Assembly: GCA_041628615.1 (NCBI GenBank)
Contig: JBFKOW010000116.1
Coordinates: 1 to 11,593 of the forward strand
DNA: 11,593 nucleotides
Direction: 5' to 3'
DNA from: JAMWZF01 sp041628615
GTDB taxonomy: Bacteria; Pseudomonadota; Alphaproteobacteria; Rhodobacterales; Rhodobacteraceae
This document shows positions 1 to 6,389 of the stretch, in pieces. A program made the position numbers and the translations under genes. Position 1 is the stretch's first letter; each line of letters starts with the position of its first letter. Under the pieces are notes generated by a model. That model searched no databases, had not been told where the DNA came from, and worked only from the letters and a program-made list of their open reading frames with translations.

Positions 1-1246
1 CCAGCCGCCGGGCCCGGAAATCCGCGTGTTCGCCCACCACGATGGCGTCGTCGACCACGATCCCCAGCGTGATGATCAGCGCGAAGAGCGAGATCATGTT
101 GAGCGTCAACCCGGCCATGTACATCAGGAACACCGCCGCCGACATCGCCACCGGGATGCCCAGCGCGACCCAGAACGCGGTGCGGGCGTTCAGGAACAGG
201 AACAGCAGCCCGACCACCAGCCCGAGCCCGAGCAGCCCGTTGTCGAGGAGGATGTTGAGCCGTCCGGTGATGAGTTCCGCCCGGCCCCGGATCATGTCGA
301 CCGACACGCCGGCGGGGAGCACCGACTCCATCTCGGCGGCGACCTCCTCGACCCTGGCCTGCAGTTCGATCGCGTCGCCCCGGTCCGACCGGTCGACCTG
401 GATCGACATCGCCGGGTCGCCGCCGACGAAATAGGCCCGGTCGCGGTCCACTGCGCCCTCGACGATCCCCGCCACGTCGGCCAGCGCCAGCTTCGATCCG
501 TCGGGATTGGTGCGCAGGACGATGCCGCCGATCGCCTCGGCGCTGCGTTTCTCGACCCCGGCGCGGACCCGGGCGGAGCCGGCCACGTCGCCCGCCGGGT
601 TGGCCTCGGCCCCGGCGGCGATGGCGTCGGCGATCTCGGCCAGGCTGATGTCGTGCTCGATCAGCGACAGCGAGGTGACCTCGACCACGATCTCGGGCGC
701 GGCGACGCCGCGGATGGTGGTCTGGGTGACGCCCGCCTCGCGCAGCCGCAGCACGATCTCGTCGGCGAAGCGGGCAAGCTGCGACGGCGCCACCGGGCCG
801 GTGATGACAAGATCGGTGACCCGGTCGGTCCATTCCCGGCGCGCGACCTCGGGATCCTCGGCGTCGTCGGGCAGGCCGGTGAAGGTGTCCACCGCGTCTT
901 GCAGGTCGGTCTCGGCCCGCGCCATGTCCCAGCCGGGTTCGAATTCGAGGATGATCGCGCCGCGGCCTTCGCTCGACCGGGCGCTGGTCTCGACCACGCC
1001 GGGCACGGCGGCGAGCACCGGCTCCATCGGCTGCACGATCACCCGGTCCACGTCCTCGGCCCCGGCGCCGTCCCAGTTCACCGAGACGGTGACGCTGTCG
1101 ATGATGACATCGGGAAAGAACTGCGCCCGCATCTTGGGCGCGGCCCAGAGACCGGACACGATCATCAGCACCAGCAGCAGGTTGGCCAGCGTGCGGTGCC
1201 GTGTGAAGTAGGACAGGACGCCGGTGGCGCCGGGGGCCTGCGCCAT
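1..1246 (-). CDS. RND efflux transporter permease subunit (N-terminal part, truncated by window edge)
   Basis: Inner-membrane pump of the resistance-nodulation-division superfamily, driven by proton entry and working with the adaptor encoded just upstream. The first 415 residues are visible; family members are about 1000-1100 long, so the gene continues beyond base 1. Residues 20-36 form TM1 (LANLLLVLMIVSGLW). A periplasmic porter region follows: 'FFPDV' at 43-47 and 'VQPMEPVLAAVPGV' at 71-84 are typical of the AcrB/MexB-like group. TM2 and TM3 lie near 336-353 and 357-379. TM4 carries the Asp-Asp pair (GIVVDDAIVVGE, D399-D400) used for proton relay in AcrB. The ATG at 1246 has GGGGAG about 6 bases upstream and lies 2 bases after the adaptor stop, so the two genes are co-transcribed. 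Substrate cannot be told from sequence. Confidence 0.93.
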   Translation of the reverse strand, partial: MAQAPGATGVLSYFTRHRTLANLLLVLMIVSGLWAAPKMRAQFFPDVIIDSVTVSVNWDGAGAEDVDRVIVQPMEPVLAAVPGVVETSARSSEGRGAIILEFEPGWDMARAETDLQDAVDTFTGLPDDAEDPEVARREWTDRVTDLVITGPVAPSQLARFADEIVLRLREAGVTQTTIRGVAAPEIVVEVTSLSLIEHDISLAEIADAIAAGAEANPAGDVAGSARVRAGVEKRSAEAIGGIVLRTNPDGSKLALADVAGIVEGAVDRDRAYFVGGDPAMSIQVDRSDRGDAIELQARVEEVAAEMESVLPAGVSVDMIRGRAELITGRLNILLDNGLLGLGLVVGLLFLFLNARTAFWVALGIPVAMSAAVFLMYMAGLTLNMISLFALIITLGIVVDDAIVVGEHADFRARRL

Positions 1247-1248
1247 GC

Positions 1249-2709
1249 TCAGCTCCCCATCCGGCTTTCGATCCGGTCGACCATCGCGGCCGGCACCTCG
1301 TCCTGTTCGAGCTGGCTGAGGATGCGGTTCTTGGCCTCGTCCGGCATCCGGCTGCCCTCGACGAAGGCGATCAGCCGGGCCTTGCGCTCGGGGTCGAGCC
1401 GCAGCATCGCCGGCGGCGCGTCGGCGGCCATCTCCCCGGCGCCGGGACGGATCGGCCGGACCTTGATCCCGGCCCCCAGCAGCGGCGAGCGTTCGGCCAC
1501 GATCAGCCGCCCGGGCAGGTCGCCCGAGCGGATCAGCACGTCGTCGCCCTGCCGCCGCAGGAGGGTCACCGGCACGGGCTCAAGCCGGTCCTCCTCACCC
1601 AGCGCCAGCACCGTCTTGTCCGAGCCGAGCGCACTGGCGGGCAGGCGGGCGACGAACGGCAGCGGCGGCTCCTCGACCGAGACGACGACGAAATCCCCGG
1701 GCCGGAAGCCCGGCGCCGCGTCCAGCGTCGCGAACAGCACGCGGCCGGTCTGTCCCGCCGCAACCGCCGCGCCCTCGCGCGTGATGGTGCCCGAGGCGGC
1801 GATGTCGACGCCGCTCACGTCCAGCGTCACGGTGACCGGCGCGTCGCGCAGCCGGCCGCCGTCGTCCAGCAGCCGCGCGTATTGCGACGTCGAGACCCGG
1901 AACTGCACCTCGAGCCGGTCGGGATCGATCAGCCGGGCGAGCTGTTCGTTGGCCGTCACCCGGCCGCCCTCGATCACCGACACGTCGGCGAGGCTGCCGG
2001 CGAAGCGGGCGGCGATCTCGGTGTCGTCGAGCGCGCGCTGCGCCTCGGCCAGCGAGATGTCGACCCGGGCCAGCCGGGTCCGGGCCTGGTCGATGCGGGC
2101 CTCGGCCTGGGCCACAGCCTGCCGCCGGGACAGGACCGCCTGCCGGGCGCTCGACAGCGCCAGTTCGGCGGCTTCCACGTTGGCGGCGGTGCCGACGCCG
2201 CGCGTCGCGAGGTCCTGCTGGCGCGCCAGGGCCTGCGCCCGCAGCCCCGCCTGCTCCTCGGCGGCGGCGCGTTCGTCGTTGGCCAGCGCCAGCGCCCGCT
2301 CGGCGTCGCGAAGTTCGGACACGGCGTCCTGACGGTCGGCCCCGGCCCGGTCCAGCGCGGCCTGCGCCGAGGCGGGATCGATCCGCAGCAGGGTCTGGCC
2401 CGCCGCCACGGTGCCGCCGTCGACGAAGTCCGGCGCCACCCAGGTCACGTTGCCGGTCACGCCGGACCGCAGCTCCAGCGTGCGCTGCGAACGCAGCTCG
2501 CCGAACACGGTCAGCACCGGCGCGATTGTCTCGGGCACCACCTCGATGACGTTCGCGGCGATCACCCGCTCGCGTTCGGGAAACCCGCGCGGTTCGGCGT
2601 TGAGCCGTTCGTCCACCGCGTCGAACACCGTCCGTCCGGCCAGCGCCAGAAGCGCCAGCGTGACCGACAGCAGGAAGATCCCGACGAGCGAGCGTCTCAG
2701 AAATCGCAT
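1249..2709 (-). CDS. RND efflux periplasmic adaptor (membrane fusion protein, HlyD/AcrA family)
   Basis: Periplasmic adaptor linking the RND permease to an outer-membrane channel. It has 486 residues. Residues 1-6 are basic and 7-25 are a hydrophobic anchor or signal (VGIFLLSVTLALLALAG) with no lipobox cysteine. The first half of the lipoyl/barrel-sandwich domain is about 62-112 (SGVTGNVTWV, then VDGGTVAAGQTLLRIDP). Residues about 113-232 are an Ala/Arg/Glu-rich coiled-coil hairpin, and the second lipoyl half is 233-262 (VIEGGRVTANEQLARLID). The beta-barrel spans about 265-345 and the membrane-proximal domain about 350-422. Beyond that, residues about 434-484 form a charged helical extension (LDPERKARLIAFVEG...VDRIESRMGS) not found in AcrA. 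First gene of the two-gene efflux operon; no outer-membrane channel or regulator gene is adjacent within the window. Confidence 0.94.
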   Translation of the reverse strand: MRFLRRSLVGIFLLSVTLALLALAGRTVFDAVDERLNAEPRGFPERERVIAANVIEVVPETIAPVLTVFGELRSQRTLELRSGVTGNVTWVAPDFVDGGTVAAGQTLLRIDPASAQAALDRAGADRQDAVSELRDAERALALANDERAAAEEQAGLRAQALARQQDLATRGVGTAANVEAAELALSSARQAVLSRRQAVAQAEARIDQARTRLARVDISLAEAQRALDDTEIAARFAGSLADVSVIEGGRVTANEQLARLIDPDRLEVQFRVSTSQYARLLDDGGRLRDAPVTVTLDVSGVDIAASGTITREGAAVAAGQTGRVLFATLDAAPGFRPGDFVVVSVEEPPLPFVARLPASALGSDKTVLALGEEDRLEPVPVTLLRRQGDDVLIRSGDLPGRLIVAERSPLLGAGIKVRPIRPGAGEMAADAPPAMLRLDPERKARLIAFVEGSRMPDEAKNRILSQLEQDEVPAAMVDRIESRMGS

Positions 2710-2732
2710 GGTCCTTGCCTCACACGGAGCCG

Positions 2733-2748
2733 GGTGATCGGCGTCACC
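2733..2748. promoter_or_regulatory. inverted repeat GGTGA-N6-TCACC, possible repressor site
   Basis: A 16-base dyad with perfect 5-base arms lies between the candidate -10 element and the adaptor start codon (24 bases upstream of it). A repressor bound here would block transcription, as TetR- or MarR-type regulators do at many efflux operons. No regulator gene is present beside it in the window, and short dyads occur by chance in GC-rich DNA. Confidence 0.25.
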
Positions 2749-2753
2749 TGATT

Positions 2754-2782
2754 AACATAGTTCCGGTGGTTGAACGGACGAA
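2754..2782 (-). promoter_or_regulatory. candidate promoter for the efflux operon
   Basis: On the minus strand TATGTT (2759-2754, four of six matches to TATAAT) stands 17 bases downstream of TTCGTC (2782-2777, a weak match to TTGACA). It lies in the 112-base gap upstream of the adaptor gene and is one of the few AT-richer spots in the window. The -35 match is poor, so this is only a candidate. Confidence 0.25.
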
Positions 2783-2821
2783 CCCGGCTTTCCGGTCAAA
2801 AAAACTTCGTGAGACGGCGGA

Positions 2822-3361
2822 TCACTTGCGGCGCAGGTGCTCGTCCAGCCGCGGCATGATCTCGACGAAGTTGCAGGGCCGGTGCCGGTAATCGAGCTGC
2901 GGGCCGAGGATCTCGTCCCAGCCGTCGCGGCAGGCCGAGGGCGAGCCGGGCAGCGCGAAGAGGTAGGTGCCGCCGGCGACCCCGCCGCAGGCCCGCGACT
3001 GCACCGCCGAGGTGCCGATCTTCTGCACCGAGATCATCGTGAACAGGGTGCCGAAGGCCTCGATCTCCTTCTCGTAGACGTCGCGGTGCGCCTCGACCGT
3101 CACGTCGCGCCCGGTCAGCCCGGTGCCGCCGGTCGAGATCACCGCGTCGATCTCGGGATCGGCCACCCAGGCGCGCAGCTGGGCCGCGATCGCGTCCCGT
3201 TCGTCGCGGACGATGGCGCGGGCGGCGAGCCGGTGCCCGGCCTCGGTCAGCCGGGCGACGAGCGTGTCGCCCGAGCGGTCGTCGGTGGCCTCGCGGGTAT
3301 CGCTCACCGTCAGCACCGCGATCCGGACCGGGATGAAGGGGCTGGTCTCGTCGAGTTTCAT
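2822..3361 (-). CDS. moaB: molybdenum cofactor biosynthesis protein MoaB (MogA/MoaB family)
   Basis: Molybdopterin-binding protein of the MoaB/Mog family, which adenylylates molybdopterin before metal insertion; cytoplasmic. It has 179 residues, a normal length. After a short lead the fold begins at PVRIAVLTVSDTR (11-23). The signature loop is STGGTGLTGRDVT (76-88), followed by EAFGTLFTMIS (101-111) and the second conserved loop GTYLFALPGSPSACRDGW (131-148). The C-terminus RPCNFVEIMPRL (161-172) resembles alphaproteobacterial MoaB. The ATG at 3361 was chosen because it overlaps the preceding glycosylase stop as ATGA and puts the conserved core right after it; the longer in-frame reading adds only residues antisense-like and unconserved. 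MoaB versus MogA cannot be fully separated by eye, but length and C-terminus favour MoaB. Confidence 0.92.
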   Translation of the reverse strand: MKLDETSPFIPVRIAVLTVSDTREATDDRSGDTLVARLTEAGHRLAARAIVRDERDAIAAQLRAWVADPEIDAVISTGGTGLTGRDVTVEAHRDVYEKEIEAFGTLFTMISVQKIGTSAVQSRACGGVAGGTYLFALPGSPSACRDGWDEILGPQLDYRHRPCNFVEIMPRLDEHLRRK

Positions 3362-4197
3362 CGGCCTTCCTCCAGACGGGCCTGCAGGGACAGAAGATCG
3401 GCCCAGGCCTCGCGCTTGGCGCCGGGATTGCGCAGCAGGTAGGCCGGGTGGAACATCGGCAGGGCGGGCCGGCCCAGCACCTCGGTCCATTGCCCCCGCA
3501 TCCGGGTGATCCCGGAGCGGCCAAGCAGCGCCTGGCAGGGCGTGTTGCCCATCAGCACGAGGATGTCAGGACCGGCCAGCGCCACGTGCCGTTCGAGGAA
3601 CGGCAGGCACATCGCGATCTCGGCGGCGTCCGGGGTCCGGTTCTGCGGCGGCCGCCAGGGCAGCACGTTGGTGATGTAGAACGCCGCCGCCGGGTCCGGC
3701 GCGTCGCGGGACAGCCCGATGGCGGCATACATCCGGTCGAGAAGCTGCCCTGCCCGGCCGACGAAGGGCCGCCCCTCGCGGTCCTCGTCGCGGCCTGGCG
3801 CCTCGCCCACGATCATCACCCGGGCGGCGGGCAGGCCGTCGGCGAAGACGGTGCTGCGCGCGCCGCGCTTCAGCGGGCAATGGGGATAGGCCGCGACCGC
3901 CGCGTTCAGCGCCTCGAGCGTCTCGGCGGCGGCGGCGGCCGTCCGCGCCGCGGCGACCGGGTCCTCCCCGGCATCTGCCGGCGGCGTTGCCGGGGCCGGC
4001 GTGCGCGCCGCGCCGGAGGGGGCCGGCGGGACCGGCGGGGCCGGCGGGGCCGCGCCTTGATGGTCCGGTTTCGGCATCCGCTCGGGCAGGTCGTAGCAGT
4101 TCACCGGGACTTCGCCGATGGCCTCGTCCGCGCCCAGCTCGATCTGCCAGGCCAGGGCGGCCAGAGCCGCCGGGTAGTCGTCGAGAACCGATTCCAT
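3358..4197 (-). CDS. uracil-DNA glycosylase, family 4-like, lacking the canonical N-terminal CxxC
   Basis: Base-excision repair enzyme that removes uracil from DNA. It has 279 residues. An N-terminal segment (1-45) and an Ala/Pro-rich linker (about 46-78) precede the catalytic domain at about 95-275. The family 4 motif A is clear: GEAPGRDED at 131-139 followed by GRPFVGRAGQLLDRM at 142-156. YITNVLPWRPPQNRTP (174-189) and the motif B region FHPAYLLRNP (249-258) also match. Family 4 enzymes normally bind a 4Fe-4S cluster that uses a CxxC near the domain start; here that place reads Y104-P-H-C107, so one ligand is absent. Remaining cysteines are C34, C197 and C221. Alphaproteobacterial relatives that I recall share this loss, so it is probably a lineage trait and not decay. 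The gene overlaps moaB by ATGA and diverges from pyrB across 65 bases. Confidence 0.9.
   Translation of the reverse strand: MESVLDDYPAALAALAWQIELGADEAIGEVPVNCYDLPERMPKPDHQGAAPPAPPVPPAPSGAARTPAPATPPADAGEDPVAAARTAAAAAETLEALNAAVAAYPHCPLKRGARSTVFADGLPAARVMIVGEAPGRDEDREGRPFVGRAGQLLDRMYAAIGLSRDAPDPAAAFYITNVLPWRPPQNRTPDAAEIAMCLPFLERHVALAGPDILVLMGNTPCQALLGRSGITRMRGQWTEVLGRPALPMFHPAYLLRNPGAKREAWADLLSLQARLEEGR
4023..4049. repeat. three tandem 9-base units CCGGCGGGN inside the glycosylase gene
   Basis: Three consecutive copies of CCGGCGGG plus A or G lie in the sense-reversed glycosylase gene. They encode the P-P-A/V steps of the proline-rich linker (residues about 50-60). Because each unit is 9 bases, copy-number slippage would lengthen or shorten the linker without breaking the frame. 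Confidence 0.6.
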
Positions 4198-4224
4198 CGC
4201 GCGACACTTTCCGCCCCCGCAAGA

Positions 4225-4238
4225 CGGGTTTCAACCCG
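4225..4238. promoter_or_regulatory. dyad CGGGTT-TC-AACCCG between divergent UDG and pyrB genes
   Basis: Perfect 6-base arms flank a 2-base centre. It lies 24 bases upstream of the pyrB ATG and 27 bases upstream of the glycosylase ATG. On the minus strand its middle reads TTGAAA, a five-of-six match to a -35 hexamer, so a bound protein could control the glycosylase promoter and perhaps pyrB. As RNA in the pyrB leader it could form a 4-bp stem with a six-base loop. No clear -10 element accompanies it in either direction. Confidence 0.3.
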
Positions 4239-4254
4239 CAGGCACCGCCGCTAG

Positions 4255-4261
4255 AAGGAGG
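4255..4261 (+). promoter_or_regulatory. strong Shine-Dalgarno AAGGAGG only 1 base from the pyrB ATG
   Basis: AAGGAGG is the best ribosome-binding sequence in the window, but a single C separates it from the ATG at 4263; usual spacing is about 5-9. No in-frame ATG or GTG nearby fits better, and pyrB homologues begin at this Met (MTFRAAHLLGIE), so the start is kept. Confidence 0.6.
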
Positions 4262-4262
4262 C

Positions 4263-5225
4263 ATGACGTTCCGCGCCGCGCATCTTCTGGGGATCGAGCC
4301 TCTCCACCCGGTGGAGATCACCACCCTTCTCGACCTCGCCGACCGCTATGCCGACCTGAACCGGCAGGGACGGCGCAATCACGACGTGCTGGCCGGGATG
4401 ACCCAGATCAACATGTTCTTCGAGGCGTCGACCCGGACCCAGTCCAGCTTCGAACTGGCGGGCAAGCGGCTGGGCGCGGACGTGATGTCGATGGCGATGC
4501 AGTCCTCGTCGCTGAAGAAGGGCGAGACCCTGATCGACACGGCGCTGACGCTCAACGCCATGCACCCCGACCTGCTGGTGGTGCGGCATCCCGCCTCGGG
4601 GGCGGTGGACCTGCTGGCGCAGAAGGTGAACTGCGCGGTGCTGAACGCCGGCGACGGCCGCCACGAGCACCCGACCCAGGCGCTGCTCGACGCGCTGACG
4701 ATCCGGCGGGCGAAGGGCCGCCTGCACCGGCTGTCGATCGCGATCTGCGGCGACATCGCCCATTCCCGCGTCGCGCGGTCCAACATCCTGCTGCTGGGCA
4801 AGATGGAGAACCGGGTCCGGCTGGTCGGCCCGCCCACCCTGCTGCCCGCCGGGGTGGCCGACTGGGGCGTGGAGGTATTCCACGACATGGCCGAGGGACT
4901 TGCCGACGTGGACGTGGTGATGATGCTGCGGCTGCAGAAGGAGCGGATGGATGGCGGCTTCATCCCCTCGGAACGCGAGTATTTCCACCGCTACGGGCTC
5001 GACGCCGAGAAACTGTCGCGGGCGAAAACCGACGCCATCGTGATGCATCCGGGCCCAATGAACCGCGGCGTCGAGATCGACGGCACCATCGCCGACGACA
5101 TCAACCGGTCGGTGATCCAGCAGCAGGTCGAGATGGGCGTCGCGGTGCGGATGGCGGCGATGGACCTGCTGGCCCGCAACCTGCGCGCGGCCCGCGGCGC
5201 GAAGGCCGCAGGCGTGATGGCATGA
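4263..5225 (+). CDS. pyrB: aspartate carbamoyltransferase catalytic subunit
   Basis: Condenses carbamoyl phosphate and aspartate to N-carbamoyl-aspartate, the second step of pyrimidine synthesis. It has 320 residues, the usual length. The carbamoyl-phosphate motif is FEASTRTQSSFELAGKRLG with S56-T57-R58-T59. Further expected residues are present: SLKKGET (K86), VVRHP (R108), HPTQ (H136), AHSR (R169) and the aspartate-side RLQKER (R223, Q225), plus MHPGPMNRG (261-269). The enzyme therefore looks fully active. It heads a plus-strand operon: its stop overlaps the next start as ATGA, and pyrC' follows two genes later. No pyrI regulatory subunit gene is seen, which fits a class where a dihydroorotase-like partner completes the holoenzyme. 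The start Met follows the strong but unusually close ribosome site. Confidence 0.97.
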   Translation: MTFRAAHLLGIEPLHPVEITTLLDLADRYADLNRQGRRNHDVLAGMTQINMFFEASTRTQSSFELAGKRLGADVMSMAMQSSSLKKGETLIDTALTLNAMHPDLLVVRHPASGAVDLLAQKVNCAVLNAGDGRHEHPTQALLDALTIRRAKGRLHRLSIAICGDIAHSRVARSNILLLGKMENRVRLVGPPTLLPAGVADWGVEVFHDMAEGLADVDVVMMLRLQKERMDGGFIPSEREYFHRYGLDAEKLSRAKTDAIVMHPGPMNRGVEIDGTIADDINRSVIQQQVEMGVAVRMAAMDLLARNLRAARGAKAAGVMA

Positions 5226-5650
5226 GCGGTGGCGCGCCGCCGCTGGAGGAGGGCGAGGCGATCCTGTTCGACCACATCCCCAGCCATGCCGCGTTTCGGC
5301 GCACCGCGCTGATCCTGCTCGGCGTGACCCTGCTGCCGACCGTGGTCTTCGCCGCCGTCCTGCCCGGCACGATCTGGCCCGCCCTGCCGCTCTTCGTCAC
5401 CTGCGTGATGCTGTTGCAGGAACGGGTCACCCTGGGCCGCCACCGGGCCTGGATCACCAACCGCCGGATCGTCCTGCAACGCGGCCGCGACATCCCGCTC
5501 TGGGACGTGACCGGCGTCGGGGCGGTGTCGAGCCGCGGGGTCCGGGTCCGCCTGAGCCACAATGCGCGGGGCGTCCGGCTGCACTATGCCGCCGACCCGG
5601 AGGCGCTGGCCCGGGCGATCCTCGACGCGCGGGAGGCCGCCGCGACATGA
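5222..5650 (+). CDS. small membrane protein with PH-like region, pyr operon
   Basis: Uncharacterised protein of 142 residues. After about 25 soluble residues come two hydrophobic segments, about 27-46 (ALILLGVTLLPTVVFAAVL) and 51-66. A basic stretch and a short beta-rich part follow (RAWITNRRIVLQRG at 75-88, then IPLWDVTGVGAV, VRVRL and VRLHY). The pattern 'xITNRRI...G...IPLxDV' resembles the bacterial PH-like domain of small membrane proteins, which usually mediates contacts at the membrane; the match is by eye. It overlaps pyrB and the next gene by ATGA on both sides, so translation is probably coupled. A role near PyrB at the membrane is inference; no enzymatic motif is visible. Confidence 0.85.
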   Translation: MSGGAPPLEEGEAILFDHIPSHAAFRRTALILLGVTLLPTVVFAAVLPGTIWPALPLFVTCVMLLQERVTLGRHRAWITNRRIVLQRGRDIPLWDVTGVGAVSSRGVRVRLSHNARGVRLHYAADPEALARAILDAREAAAT

Positions 5651-6240
5651 CCGACCGGCCCGAAGCCGCCGCCGCCGACCCGCTCGCCATTCCCGCCGGG
5701 GCCCTGCGCACCGTCTGGCTGTTCCGGGTCGGCCTGCCCGACGCCGCGCTGCCCGCGTTCGAGGCCCGGCCCGACCCCGCCGCAGCGAACGGCGCCGCGC
5801 CCGCCTGGCCGCTGCGGGACGCGCTCGGGGTGCTCGATCTCGACCCCGACCGGGTCGAGGTCTTCAAGCCCGCCGCCCTCGGGGATTATGCCCTGAGCCG
5901 CTACCTGATCGAGGCCAACGGCATGGATGCCGGCAGCGTCGGCCCCGACGCCGCGATGCTCGACGCCCTGACCGGGCCGATTCTGCTGCTCCATGCCTCG
6001 GCCCTGCCGGCAGAGATCGGCCGGCTCGATCCCCGGCCGCCGCTGGACCTGATCGGCCGCTACACCGAATCGCTGGACTTCTCGTTGCGGGCCGCCCCGA
6101 CAAGCGCCGCCGCGGCCGGGCCGACGATTCCCGCCCCGCGCAAGGCGCCCTCCGCCGCCGCGCAGTCCGGACGCGTCGCCACGGTGGCGCTGCTGGTGCT
6201 GTTCGCACTGGTCGGGCTGATGATCTGGGTCGCCGGATGA
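5647..6240 (+). CDS. tail-anchored hypothetical protein, pyr operon
   Basis: Function not recognised. It has 197 residues with no signal peptide. Residues about 18-145 look like a folded cytoplasmic domain (LRTVWLFRVGLP; WPLRDALGVLDLDPDRVEVFKPAALGDYALSRYLIEANGMD; GPILLLHASAL; LDLIGRYTESLDF). A flexible Ala/Pro-rich linker (about 150-174) and one C-terminal TM helix (177-195, VATVALLVLFALVGLMIWV) follow, ending 2 residues later. This is the layout of a tail-anchored protein facing the cytoplasm. GGGAGG at 5631-5636 precedes the ATG by 10 bases, and the start overlaps the preceding stop as ATGA. Codon use matches the neighbours, so the gene is real. Its place between pyrB and pyrC' suggests, but does not prove, a link with that complex. 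Confidence 0.86.
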   Translation: MTDRPEAAAADPLAIPAGALRTVWLFRVGLPDAALPAFEARPDPAAANGAAPAWPLRDALGVLDLDPDRVEVFKPAALGDYALSRYLIEANGMDAGSVGPDAAMLDALTGPILLLHASALPAEIGRLDPRPPLDLIGRYTESLDFSLRAAPTSAAAAGPTIPAPRKAPSAAAQSGRVATVALLVLFALVGLMIWVAG

Positions 6241-6389
6241 GCGCCGCGGGGTTCGCCGGTTTACAGCCCGCGCCGCGGGGTCCAGAAGGGAGCCGCGACA
6301 GGGACGGAGGCGCGGTGAGCCGGACGGACGGACAAGTGGGGACGGGCGCGGCGACGCGCCGCCGGGCAGGCCGGGGGGCCGTCCGGTGA
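6237..6389 (+). CDS. possible 50-residue coupling ORF (doubtful)
   Basis: An ATG at 6237 overlaps the preceding stop as ATGA. The frame stays open for 50 codons and ends in a TGA that overlaps the pyrC' GTG as GTGA (6386-6389). An internal in-frame GTG at 6315 has GGAGG (6306-6310) 4 bases upstream, which could start a 24-residue Arg-rich peptide. Against it: the composition is Gly/Ala/Arg-rich with no recognisable fold, it uses codons rare in the neighbours (TTA, CCA, AGG), and open frames are common in such GC-rich DNA. It may merely keep ribosomes moving from the upstream gene to pyrC'. Confidence 0.15.
   Translation: MSAAGFAGLQPAPRGPEGSRDRDGGAVSRTDGQVGTGAATRRRAGRGAVR
6241..6385 (+). promoter_or_regulatory. 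structured 145-base leader upstream of pyrC'
   Basis: This is the only sizeable gap in an operon otherwise built of overlaps. It contains an 11-base direct repeat CGCCGCGGGGT (6242-6252 and 6271-6281) and a stem CCCGC-GCC-GCGGG (6267-6279). A tandem (GGAC)3 lies at 6322-6333. A 6-bp hairpin GGCGCG-GCGA-CGCGCC (6345-6360) has a GNRA tetraloop. GGCC-GGGG-GGCC (6369-6380) ends 5 bases before the GTG and could hide its purine-rich ribosome site in a loop. No poly-T tract is present, so it does not look like an intrinsic terminator. A regulatory role is inferred only. Confidence 0.25.

Noticed and set aside
26..2332. Very long plus-strand open frame (768 codons) opposite the efflux genes
   Set aside because: It is antisense to two clearly conserved proteins, has a His/Asp/Arg-rich composition typical of reversed GC-rich codons, and shows no fold.
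2772..2783. GAAC-N4-GAAC direct repeat resembling an alphaproteobacterial LexA box
   Set aside because: The known box has a 7-base spacer (GTTC-N7-GTTC); here it is 4.
2798..2816. Seven-T run after moaB as an intrinsic terminator
   Set aside because: The only stem before it is 3 bp (CGT-CTC-ACG), far too weak.
2822..3490. Longer moaB start giving 222 residues
   Set aside because: The added 43 residues are out-of-frame glycosylase sequence; ATG 3361 overlaps the upstream stop as ATGA.
3987..5225. Extended pyrB reading starting at 3987
   Set aside because: The extra 92 residues are Pro/Arg-rich antisense of the glycosylase gene, while the Met at 4263 begins the conserved protein.
5562..6389. 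275-codon frame overlapping the PH-like and tail-anchored genes
   Set aside because: Arg/Pro/Ala-rich shadow in another frame; only its last 50 codons outside the real genes were considered separately.
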